Assembly (NCBI GenBank): GCA_016868815.1
Contig: VGFQ01000005.1
Location: 1-64,000 of the forward strand
Origin: Bacteroidota bacterium
GTDB lineage: Bacteria; Bacteroidota; Bacteroidia; Chitinophagales; Chitinophagaceae
DNA length: 64,000 bases
Reading direction: 5' to 3'
The notes beneath the pieces were generated by a model. That model was not told where the DNA came from. It did no database searches and worked only from the letters and a program-made list of their open reading frames with translations. Shown here in pieces: positions 7,286 through 15,353 of the stretch. Numbering within the stretch: the first letter of the stretch is position 1; each line of letters begins with the position of its first letter. A program made the position numbers and the translations under genes.

Positions 7286-8311
7286 ATGCACCAAAAAGAT
7301 TATACAAACGTAATTGACTTACGTTATGGTCAAGATGCATGTTTTGGTCTTGGTAAAGAAATAGGAAAATTTTGTGTAATGACTATGGAAATTCCGTGGC
7401 GAATTACTAAGAATAAATTAGGGGGAAATCCTGAGATAGTTGTATTCGTAGAAACTATGGAAGAAAAATGGTTGAATAGCATCTGTGAGCAAATGCCCGA
7501 GTTCGATACGATTGTTGGTATTGGTGGTGGAATGGCAATTGATGCAGCAAAATATATATCATGGAAAAAAGGGAAACGACTAGTTAGTATTCCATCCATT
7601 TTATCGGTTGATGCATTTACAACACCCGCAGCGGGAATCAGGCGAAACCATGAAGTTGACTATGTAGGTGTTGCATCCCCCGATCCGCTGGTAATTGACT
7701 TTGGGATCATTCGAACGGCTCCACCAGAATTAAATATTGCAGGAATTGGTGACCTCCTGTCCATGCATACTGCTTCGTTTGATTGGGCGCATGCGAATTT
7801 GAAAGGAAAATCAGAATTTCCCTACTCATCCAGTTCCATCGAAAAAGCCAACAAAATCCTTCAAATGTTATACGGATTACTTGGTGACGTTCGTGAAAAT
7901 ACAGACAAGGGTCTTATGGCAATTGTACAAGGGTATATTGACTTGAACACTATATGTTTACCCATTGGGCACTTTCGTGTGGAAGAAGGATCTGAGCATT
8001 ATTTATTTTATGAACTTGAAGAGCGCCTGAAACGACCATTTGTCCACGGTTATATCATAGGATTAGGTATCTATATTATGAGTCAATTACAAGGGAATAA
8101 TTTTCCATTCATTAAAGAAGTAATGGATGAAGTTAAACTACCTTATCACCCATCCATCCTTGAGATAAAAAAAGATGATTTGTTGAAATCTCTTTTAAAT
8201 GTACGCGAATATGTTAAGTCCAGACCTAAACTTTGGTATACAATCATCAATGATACTGAAATTACTGAAGAATGGGCAGAGGCAGCATTACAGGGTCTTC
8301 ATTTTGCATAA
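7286..8311 (+). CDS. Glycerol-1-phosphate-dehydrogenase-like enzyme (Fe-ADH_2 family)
   Basis: The 341-residue protein has the two-domain dehydroquinate-synthase-like fold of the AraM/EgsA group. The NAD(P)-binding GIGGGMAIDAAKY motif lies at about 78-90, followed by the conserved SIPSILSVDAFTTPAA segment. Putative metal ligands are D156 (GIGDLLS), H238 (EGSEHYLF) and H254 (FVHGYIIG), the Asp-His-His set expected for Zn, Ni or Fe binding. Relatives reduce dihydroxyacetone phosphate to sn-glycerol-1-phosphate, but the family is broad and the true substrate here could be another ketone phosphate or cyclitol. It is the first gene of a tight operon with an APC permease (9 bp gap) and a GNAT acetyltransferase, which suggests metabolism of an amine- or amino-acid-derived compound rather than lipid synthesis. 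Composition is strongly AT-rich. Confidence 0.75.
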   Translation: MHQKDYTNVIDLRYGQDACFGLGKEIGKFCVMTMEIPWRITKNKLGGNPEIVVFVETMEEKWLNSICEQMPEFDTIVGIGGGMAIDAAKYISWKKGKRLVSIPSILSVDAFTTPAAGIRRNHEVDYVGVASPDPLVIDFGIIRTAPPELNIAGIGDLLSMHTASFDWAHANLKGKSEFPYSSSSIEKANKILQMLYGLLGDVRENTDKGLMAIVQGYIDLNTICLPIGHFRVEEGSEHYLFYELEERLKRPFVHGYIIGLGIYIMSQLQGNNFPFIKEVMDEVKLPYHPSILEIKKDDLLKSLLNVREYVKSRPKLWYTIINDTEITEEWAEAALQGLHFA

Positions 8312-8320
8312 ATATTATTA

Positions 8321-9742
8321 ATGAGTACGACTAATTCATTTGGGTACAAAGAAGAACTGAGTCGCTCGATGAATAGCTTTTCTAGTTTCGCTATATCCTT
8401 TTCACTTATTTCAGTACTGACAGGTATTTTTGCAAACTTCAATTTTGGTTATCGACAGGTTGGTGGTGGAATTATCTGGTCTTGGTTACTGGTTGCTTCT
8501 GGACAATTTTTCGTCGCACTTGTAATGGCACGTCTTTCCATTCAATATCCAATTGTAGGTTACGGATATCAGTGGGCCTCACGTCTAGTACATGTACATT
8601 ATGGTTTTTTTGTGGGATGGATTCTATTAATCCAATTCATAACCGGATTTCCAAGTATATGTAAAACGTTTGCAACCATATCGATTAATTTATTCAATCT
8701 AAATATTTCAGATGATATTCTCTCGTATATTACAATTGCTATCATTTCAGCTGTAACTTTGATTCATTTGTTAGGAATTCATGTTGTCACAAAAGTCAAT
8801 GACATAGGAGTTTTTGCAGAAATGATCGGAGTTCTGCTACTTATTTTACTGCTAATAGGTGTATGGATAATGAGTGGAAATGTAAGTCTTGCAACTCTTC
8901 AATCCTGCACGTTATTCATGAGTGAACATTCTTTACAATTTTCTTCTTTTGCACTGTCACTTTTACTGGGCGCCTGGGGACTGACCGGATTCGAAGCAGC
9001 AGCAGATCTTGCTGAAGAAACGAAGTCACCAACTACCGCTATTCCTAATGCAATTATGATTTCTCTTATATCATCATCCATATTAGGATTTCTCATACTT
9101 CTATCTTTAGTAATCCAGGCAAATGGATTCGAAAGTAATAATGAAAACCTATTAATTTCAATTCTGACAAATTCTATTGGTGTAAGACTGACAACTACAC
9201 TTTTATTATTTGTTTTGATCTCTATATTCGCATGCGCAGTTGCATCGATGGCGACGGCATCAAGATTATTATACTCATTTTCAAGAGACAAAATTCTTCC
9301 CTTTTCAACCTGGATTTCTTTTGTAGGTAAAGAGTCGAAATCTCCAAAAAATGCAATAATAGTGATTTGGGGATTTAGCTGTTTATCGATTTTAGCCCTC
9401 AAAAAGATTGAGATCATCAGCAGCGTATCAGCACTTGCCTCTTATATTGGGTACTTGGGTATTCTGATCGCTGCAATAATGAGTAAGCGAACGATCATCC
9501 AAGGCAAAGGCTATCTCTTTAATAATTTGCAACGTCCTGTACAATGGATTGCATTATGCTGGGTAATTTTTGTTATCATATCATTGTCTTATCCAGAAAC
9601 GGATGTAGATGGATTTGAGACAAAACATTTGCCTTTAATCACTACCAGTGTTTCAATAGGTATTGGTTCATTAATATATTTATTCTATGTAAGGAAAAAA
9701 ATAAATAGAGGTCTTGCAGGGCCACCCATTATCAATATATAA
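8321..9742 (+). CDS. APC-superfamily amino acid/amine permease
   Basis: This 473-residue integral membrane protein shows about 12 hydrophobic segments. The N-terminal block SFSSFAISFSLISVLTGIF followed by a GGGIIW-type loop matches the conserved TM1 region of amino acid/polyamine/organocation transporters. A GLTGFEAAADLAEETKSP segment in the middle is the typical APC consensus between TM6 and TM7. Such carriers take up or exchange amino acids, GABA or polyamines across the inner membrane. The gene sits 9 bp after the dehydrogenase-like gene, and its TAA is immediately followed by the ATG of the GNAT gene, so the three are almost certainly one transcript. Substrate is unknown. The antisense frame at 8899-9417 is a shadow. 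Confidence 0.88.
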   Translation: MSTTNSFGYKEELSRSMNSFSSFAISFSLISVLTGIFANFNFGYRQVGGGIIWSWLLVASGQFFVALVMARLSIQYPIVGYGYQWASRLVHVHYGFFVGWILLIQFITGFPSICKTFATISINLFNLNISDDILSYITIAIISAVTLIHLLGIHVVTKVNDIGVFAEMIGVLLLILLLIGVWIMSGNVSLATLQSCTLFMSEHSLQFSSFALSLLLGAWGLTGFEAAADLAEETKSPTTAIPNAIMISLISSSILGFLILLSLVIQANGFESNNENLLISILTNSIGVRLTTTLLLFVLISIFACAVASMATASRLLYSFSRDKILPFSTWISFVGKESKSPKNAIIVIWGFSCLSILALKKIEIISSVSALASYIGYLGILIAAIMSKRTIIQGKGYLFNNLQRPVQWIALCWVIFVIISLSYPETDVDGFETKHLPLITTSVSIGIGSLIYLFYVRKKINRGLAGPPIINI

Positions 9743-10252
9743 ATGAATCTTATGCAAGATATGCTTGTCAAATTATACGAACTTCCTGATTATACAGTAT
9801 TGAAAAAAAAGCTTGAAGACGACGAAATAGTATTTCGTAGACCTCTTGCTGCTGAAAAATCTATCTTGGTGAATTGGGTAAAAAAAAATTATGGATCAGG
9901 CTGGGCAAGCGAAGTAGAAGTCAGTTTTGGATATCAACCCATCTCGTCTTTCATAGCAATAAAAGAAAATTTAATCATCGGATTTGCTACTTATAATGCT
10001 GCATACCAAAATTTTTTCGGGCCAACAGCTGTTGAGGAAATACACAGGGGGAAAGGAATAGGGAAAATACTTCTCATGGATTGTTTGGATGCTATGCGTG
10101 CACAGGGTTTTGCTTATGCCATCATTGGAGGAGTAGGGCCAGCCGAATTTTATACAAAATCAGTCGGAGCTGAGTTGATCAAGGGAAGTAATCCAGGAAT
10201 TTATAGAGGCATAATGAGTGATGTCCCCTACGAAGTGAGGGAATCACATTAG
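9743..10252 (+). CDS. GNAT-family N-acetyltransferase
   Basis: The 169-residue protein carries the GNAT acetyl-CoA site: VEEIHRGKGIGKILLMDCL (about 97-115) is motif A with the R-G-K-G-I-G pyrophosphate loop, preceded by the FIAIKENLIIGFATY strand pair. Later AYAIIGGVGPAEFYTKSVGA corresponds to motif B. It would acetylate an amine using acetyl-CoA in the cytoplasm. Translation starts directly after the permease stop with no spacer, implying coupling. Together with the permease and the dehydrogenase-like enzyme, it may modify a transported amine or the product of the reductase. The natural substrate cannot be told from sequence. Confidence 0.85.
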   Translation: MNLMQDMLVKLYELPDYTVLKKKLEDDEIVFRRPLAAEKSILVNWVKKNYGSGWASEVEVSFGYQPISSFIAIKENLIIGFATYNAAYQNFFGPTAVEEIHRGKGIGKILLMDCLDAMRAQGFAYAIIGGVGPAEFYTKSVGAELIKGSNPGIYRGIMSDVPYEVRESH

Positions 10253-10383
10253 TCATACAAGGTATATTCCTTTAATAAAAAATATATTGGAGAGATAAGC
10301 GCTCAATATCTTGAGTGATATGCACCATTACGATTATAAATATAGGATTCTTTATGTGACATGCAGGTACTGATTTATTCCCA

Positions 10384-11652
10384 CTACAGTTGCTCTATAA
10401 CATTTCTCTCTTTATTGTTATCTAGCCAAAAATAAAAACTTAAACCCATGGATAGCATGAAATATGTTAATATAATGTCATAAGTTAATGGGACTGATAG
10501 ATTTAATCCGAAGAAATCATTACTGGTATACAAAATTGATAATCCGTAGACGAATTTAAAAATTTCCCAAAGCAAAGCAGAAGAATTACCATCCATAAAA
10601 TCAGTTAGTGCATAGATGAAAGTAAAAATAAAAAAGCCGTAAATAAAAATTGAAGTATTCTCGATACTCGAAATATTTGCTAGCATACAAAAAGTTAAAA
10701 ATAGTACAATACTTAATTGAAAACATATCCAATAAATGAACGTAGCTTCTTTCTTAACAAAATATTTCTGAAAATTATATACATCATCAATTTTGTCTAC
10801 GGGGAATGATGACGCCACATCACTCGGCCTCCATCCTGTAGAATTCGTCCAAACTTTAATTTTATCTGGTATTTTCTTTGTACGCCATGAATCTTTTATG
10901 AGCAGCCAAATATGTTGAAAATTAATTTTGATTGGATTCCAAGTTTTTACGGGTCTGGTAATCCCATAAACAGGTGGAATGTCCTTACGTTCTGCTTGAA
11001 AAGTACCAAAGAGCTTATCCCAAACAATGAATATTTGTGATAAGTTTTTGTCAAGATATTCTTTATTAATGGCATGGTGGACTCTGTGGTGTGAAGGAGT
11101 GACGATGATATGCTCTAGGAATCCCATTTGATTGATATACCGCGTATGATACCAAAACTGAGCGTAAAACTGGATAGGTATAACAGTAGCAATAACCAGA
11201 GGAGAAATACCCAATAATGCAGCGGGAAGCATGAAAAAGGAAAATATTTTTACAAAGGAAGAAATCGGTTGTCGAACTGCACAAGCCAGATCGAATTCTT
11301 CGCTACTGTGATGTACAATATGACTATTCCAGAAAAAATTATTGGCATGTTCAATACGATGTATCCAGTAATGTGAAAAATCGAGTGCAATAAATGCAAT
11401 GATATATGTCAAAATAGTAGACTCGACATGAAATACAGCTACATGTTTCTCAATCCAGGCATAACTGATTATCGTAATGCTCAACCCCATCACATTTTTG
11501 GTAATCATCGTTACACCAGAGGTTAGACTGCTTATTGTGTCCAGGGTATTGATCTCCTGTTTTTTTACATACCAAGCATAGATTTTTTCAATCAGTATCA
11601 GTAATATAAACGCCGGTATGATATACATTAATATTTTACCATATTTTTCCAT
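10384..11652 (-). CDS. Sterol desaturase/fatty acid hydroxylase-family membrane protein
   Basis: The 422-residue polytopic protein carries the di-iron histidine clusters of PF04116: HYWIHRIEH (about 94-102), HIVHHSSEEFD (about 111-121) and SHHRVHHA (about 187-194). These ligate two irons that activate O2 for hydroxylation or desaturation of a lipid. A C-terminal membrane region of roughly 130 residues extends beyond the hydroxylase core and is seen in long bacterial members. Bacterial homologues act on sphingolipids, carotenoids or unknown lipids. It is convergent with the dehydrogenase/permease/acetyltransferase operon and shares its AT-rich composition, so both may have arrived together. 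A lipid-modifying role linked to a glycerol-phosphate-type dehydrogenase is tempting but not shown. Confidence 0.88.
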   Translation of the reverse strand: MEKYGKILMYIIPAFILLILIEKIYAWYVKKQEINTLDTISSLTSGVTMITKNVMGLSITIISYAWIEKHVAVFHVESTILTYIIAFIALDFSHYWIHRIEHANNFFWNSHIVHHSSEEFDLACAVRQPISSFVKIFSFFMLPAALLGISPLVIATVIPIQFYAQFWYHTRYINQMGFLEHIIVTPSHHRVHHAINKEYLDKNLSQIFIVWDKLFGTFQAERKDIPPVYGITRPVKTWNPIKINFQHIWLLIKDSWRTKKIPDKIKVWTNSTGWRPSDVASSFPVDKIDDVYNFQKYFVKKEATFIYWICFQLSIVLFLTFCMLANISSIENTSIFIYGFFIFTFIYALTDFMDGNSSALLWEIFKFVYGLSILYTSNDFFGLNLSVPLTYDIILTYFMLSMGLSFYFWLDNNKERNVIEQL

Positions 11653-12156
11653 ATTCTCTCTAATTAGATTCGTACAAGATTATCAATTTACGATTGAAAA
11701 TCAGTAAGTATTGTACACTTGTTTTGTATTCCAAACATAATCTACTCAATTAATACAATGTAGCTTATTTATTTTCTGATTGTTTAATTTAAATTTGTAT
11801 TTACATCTTGAAATATCCTTAGAGCCAAATATATTCATTTCCACCTTCTTTCCTCTTTTTCGTAGAAGAACCTTTGTGCTCAAAAAGCAAAAAGGATCGG
11901 CCCATTACTGAGCGTTCTGTGTCCCCAGTGGATCTGAACGTCCTGCCGCACAACAGCAGAAACCTATCACACCTGCAGCAGCTCCTGAATCAGTAGCTGG
12001 CGATGATGGTCAATGAGCAATTTTCGGCAGAGTCAGTCTTCCAGCTACATCAATAGTTCAACTCCAAAGATACCTCTGCCTGAGAGAAGAATACTCAAAC
12101 ACCTTTTCACATGGATGCCACCGATTTAGGGCTATCTTTATAGAAACATCCATACC
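11653..12156. other. Composition boundary region without a supported gene
   Basis: The left half (to about 11,850) is AT-rich like the island; the right half is clearly richer in G and C like the rest of the window. The frame from 11880 to 12143 reads protein-like (NLSHLQQLLNQ, LAMMVNEQFSAESVF) but has three internal stops, each of which one C-to-T change could create. Random sequence would show about as many, so it is only a faint pseudogene candidate. No direct repeat or attachment site was found. Confidence 0.45.
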
Positions 12157-12585
12157 ATGGCCAAGCAGAATTATGATAACCATGCCCGCATCGTCACCGG
12201 CTTTCATCGCGTCGCCCTGCCCTTGAATCTGCTTATTCTCATTGGTTCTGTTGTCAACTTATTCCAATCTACTTTGGAGAATCTATATTCAGCCTCCCTC
12301 ATCTGCGCCATCTCCGTCTTGCTGGGTCTACTAGGCTGGTATATTCGCATTTTCCCCCTGAAGGCACAGGACAGGGCCATCCGTGCGGAAGAGAACCTAC
12401 GCCATTTCATCCTTACGGGAAAGCCCTTGCCTGTCGGCCTGCGGCTCTCACAGATCATCGCCCTCCGTTTCGCCTCCGATGAGGAGCTTCCTTCTCTGGC
12501 AGAAAAAGCACTTCAGGAGAAATGGGGCAACAAGAAGATCAAACAGTCGATCCAGCAATGGAGGGAAGACTATGACAGGGTCTGA
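12157..12585 (+). CDS. DUF6526 family membrane protein
   Basis: This 142-residue protein has two adjacent hydrophobic segments (about 20-36 and 45-64) and a soluble C-terminal half. The pattern NYDNHARIVTGFHRVALPLN at the start, ALKAQDRAIRAEENLRHF-like core (here PLKAQDRAIRAEENLRHF) and LSQIIALRFASDEE match my recollection of DUF6526 proteins, widespread in Bacteroidota and without known function. The conserved RAIRAEENLRH stretch follows the second membrane helix and should face the cytoplasm. It is the first gene in the GC-rich part of the window and appears to be native. It is monocistronic as far as can be seen. Confidence 0.8.
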   Translation: MAKQNYDNHARIVTGFHRVALPLNLLILIGSVVNLFQSTLENLYSASLICAISVLLGLLGWYIRIFPLKAQDRAIRAEENLRHFILTGKPLPVGLRLSQIIALRFASDEELPSLAEKALQEKWGNKKIKQSIQQWREDYDRV

Positions 12586-12661
12586 TCGGCATTGAAGTGA
12601 TCTGCTAGAGCGGTCTTGACGAAGGGTGATGTCGTCTCACTGAAATTTACTATTTTACTTG

Positions 12662-15142
12662 ATGGTGTACCACCCCTTCTATTTTATGAAGCATCGTTTC
12701 CTGCTTTTTTCTTTTCAACGACTGGGACTGCCCGGCCTACGGGGTTTCGTGTTTGGGTTGTCTCTCCTGCTGACTGTACCGGCCTGGGCGCAGGCAGCGG
12801 ATGCCCATGGAGTTTACTGGCTCTGGCGGTTTCTGGGTCGCCTGCATCCGATGGTGGTGCATTTCCCCATTGCATTGATCTTTGGGGTGGTGCTTTTCGG
12901 TGCCATAGACCGTTACAGTCAGACGGAGCGCTTCCAGGCCACCCACGGCATCCTGCTCATATCAGCCTGTGTCACCTCCCTTTTATCGATGTTGTTGGGT
13001 CTGCTGTTGTCGAATACGGAGACGTATGACGCCGCTGCTTTGCCCTGGCATCAATGGTCGGGCATCCTCACAACTCTTCTGGTCGTAATGGCCACCTGGC
13101 TGCATCATCGCCACCGGCGGAATGCTGCCTGGCTAGTGTCCATACTCGCCGTGGCAGGAGTGACGGTGACCGGGCATTTCGGCAGCGAGCTGACACACGG
13201 GCCTGGATACCTCAGCAGCGTCATGCCAACTGGTGACGCACCGACTTCTGAAGAAGAGCTGGCCGTCCGTTTCATACCCTTGAAGGGCGGCCTCGATGAT
13301 GAGCAGCTGCAGATGCTGAATGTGCAGGTGCGCTCGATCTTCGCCCACAAATGCTATAGCTGTCATGGGCCTACTCGGATGAAGGGAGGGCTCCGTCTCG
13401 ACACCCAAGAAGGTATTTTTTCCGGGGGAGAGCATGGCGTGGTGGTCAAGGCTGGAGCCCCCGCTGCCAGCGAACTCATTCGGCGCGTGCGCTTGCCGCG
13501 GGGGCATAAGGATGCCATGCCCACCAAAGGCAATGGGCTGACCCCGGAGGAGGTAGAAGTCCTGAGCTATTGGATAGAGAAAGGGGCGCCATGGCCCAGC
13601 GGCCCCGTACGCAGCCTGTTCCGGACGGCCGTGCTGGAGCCGCGACTGCCACCCCTCCCTCCGGTCGTAGATGGGCATGAAAAACCCCTCGACCGATTCG
13701 TAGGTCAATACTTCCGACAGCATGGCATCGACTGGGAGGAGCCCGTCGAGGACAGAATCTATATCCGACGCGTATATCTCGACGCCATCGGACTGTTGCC
13801 GCCACCTGACAGCGTAGAGCGGTTTGTAGCCGACCCTTTGCCGGCGAAACGGGCGGCACTGGTGCGAACACTCCTTAATCGAGATCATGACTATACTCAA
13901 CATTGGATTAGCTTTTGGAATGATGCCTTGCGCAATGACTACAGTGGTCCCGGGTACATCACCAACGGCCGAAAGGACATCACCCGATGGCTCTATACAT
14001 CGCTGCTCAACAACAAGCCCTATCATGATTTTGTGCGTCAACTCATCGATGCTGAGGCTTCTTCCGAAGGCTTCATCCGCGGCATCCGCTGGCGCGGTGA
14101 AGTGAATGCCAGCCAGCAGGTAGAGATGCAGGCGGCACAGAATGTGTCGCAGGTCTTTTTTGGGTTGAACCTCAAATGCGCTTCCTGCCACGACAGTTTC
14201 ATCAGCGACTGGAAGCTCGAAGATGCCTATGCCTTTGCCAACCTATTTGCCGACTCGCTGCTGCAGATCCATCGATGCGACAAGCCCACGGGTCGGGTGG
14301 CCGGTACGCGGATGCTGTATCCGAAACTGGGTGCCATCGACTCGTCCGCCGACCGAAAGGAGCGGTTGCGGCAACTCGCTGAGATTACGGTTCAACCGGC
14401 CAACGGGAGACTGTATCGCACGCTTGTCAATCGCATCTGGGCGCAGCTTATGGGTAGGGGGATCGTGGAGCCCGTGGATGCGATGGACAACAAACCCTGG
14501 AGCCAGGACCTGCTCGACTGGCTTGCCTGGGACTTCGTAGCGACCGGGGCCGACATGAAGAAACTGCTCTTCACGATTCTTACGTCGGATGCCTACCAGC
14601 AGCCGTCTGTAGCAGTCGGTCAGCCGGAGGAGATCGCCTCGAAGGATTTCGTCTTCCGCGGGATGCTGCGTCGCAGGATGAGTGCCGAGCAGTTCATCGA
14701 CGCCATCGGGGCTACGCTGGAGCCCGTCTATGCCGACAGTCTGATCGAGCGCAGGCGTCTTCCCGACGGCATCCAGTACTGCATACCTTTCACGAGGGCC
14801 TCGTTGGTGATGAACGACCCCTTCCAGAAATCACTCGGCAGGCCGACACGCGAGAACGTCTCCACGGGGCGCATCTCGCAGGCCAGCCTGTTGCAGGCTT
14901 TGGAGCTTACCAATGGAGGGCAATTCCATGAAACCCTACGGAAGGCAGCCGTCCGGACGGCAGCGGAGGCGGACCCGATGGGGGTAGTCGACAGGATATA
15001 CCGTCGCATGCTGGGCCGCCTGCCTTCGGACAAGGAGCGGAGGCTGCTCCGGCAGCGATTGGACGATCGGTCATCCGTATCCGATTGGGAGGATCTCCTA
15101 TGGGCCATGGCCCTCCATCCGGAATTCCAATTGATCCGGTAG
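12662..15142 (+). CDS. DUF1549/DUF1553 protein with N-terminal DUF2231-like membrane domain and cytochrome motif
   Basis: The 826-residue protein starts with a signal or anchor and several TM segments; HPMVVHFPIALIFGVVLF (about 62-79) resembles DUF2231. A PSCyt1-type domain with a CYSCH haem motif follows near residue 230. DUF1549 comes next, with a second CASCH near residue 506, and then DUF1553 (NRIWAQLMGRGIVEPVDAMD). These domain sets are abundant in Planctomycetes and also occur in Bacteroidota, nearly always beside DUF1501 genes, as here. They are thought to be periplasmic redox proteins linked to glycan or sulfated-sugar breakdown, but no biochemical activity is established. ATG 12662 and ATG 12686 are both possible starts. 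A strong hairpin follows the stop. Confidence 0.85.
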   Translation: MVYHPFYFMKHRFLLFSFQRLGLPGLRGFVFGLSLLLTVPAWAQAADAHGVYWLWRFLGRLHPMVVHFPIALIFGVVLFGAIDRYSQTERFQATHGILLISACVTSLLSMLLGLLLSNTETYDAAALPWHQWSGILTTLLVVMATWLHHRHRRNAAWLVSILAVAGVTVTGHFGSELTHGPGYLSSVMPTGDAPTSEEELAVRFIPLKGGLDDEQLQMLNVQVRSIFAHKCYSCHGPTRMKGGLRLDTQEGIFSGGEHGVVVKAGAPAASELIRRVRLPRGHKDAMPTKGNGLTPEEVEVLSYWIEKGAPWPSGPVRSLFRTAVLEPRLPPLPPVVDGHEKPLDRFVGQYFRQHGIDWEEPVEDRIYIRRVYLDAIGLLPPPDSVERFVADPLPAKRAALVRTLLNRDHDYTQHWISFWNDALRNDYSGPGYITNGRKDITRWLYTSLLNNKPYHDFVRQLIDAEASSEGFIRGIRWRGEVNASQQVEMQAAQNVSQVFFGLNLKCASCHDSFISDWKLEDAYAFANLFADSLLQIHRCDKPTGRVAGTRMLYPKLGAIDSSADRKERLRQLAEITVQPANGRLYRTLVNRIWAQLMGRGIVEPVDAMDNKPWSQDLLDWLAWDFVATGADMKKLLFTILTSDAYQQPSVAVGQPEEIASKDFVFRGMLRRRMSAEQFIDAIGATLEPVYADSLIERRRLPDGIQYCIPFTRASLVMNDPFQKSLGRPTRENVSTGRISQASLLQALELTNGGQFHETLRKAAVRTAAEADPMGVVDRIYRRMLGRLPSDKERRLLRQRLDDRSSVSDWEDLLWAMALHPEFQLIR

Positions 15143-15158
15143 AGACAGCAGTTTGTGA

Positions 15159-15190
15159 TCTGCGTGTCACTGTCTCGAGTGACACGCAGA
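15159..15190. terminator. Perfect 13-bp hairpin after the DUF1553 gene
   Basis: TCTGCGTGTCACT and AGTGACACGCAGA form a perfect 13-bp stem around a 6-base loop, 16 bp past the stop codon. No T-run follows, so it may act as a transcript stabiliser or a non-canonical terminator within the DUF1553-DUF1501 pair. Confidence 0.6.
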
Positions 15191-15353
15191 CCGCGCTTGG
15201 TCGTCGCAGACATGAAAAGGATAGCCCTTATAGTCATATGATTTGACAGGGTTCAAGAGTATGGCGGCAATATTCAGGGCATGGTGGTGTGGGGCGGGAT
15301 GGTTTATTGAATGGTAGATGTCACTTGTAGTCTTTCCGATAAGACGTAAGTTT

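Noticed and set aside
8899-9417. A 172-codon antisense frame in the permease gene
   Set aside because: The permease shows clear APC motifs; the antisense product does not read like a protein family.
11880-12143. A protein-like frame with three in-frame stops (possible pseudogene)
   Set aside because: Three stops in 88 codons is close to random expectation, so there is no statistical support.
13133-14191. A 352-codon antisense frame within the DUF1549/DUF1553 gene
   Set aside because: It lies entirely opposite a gene with clear domains and shows no family motif.
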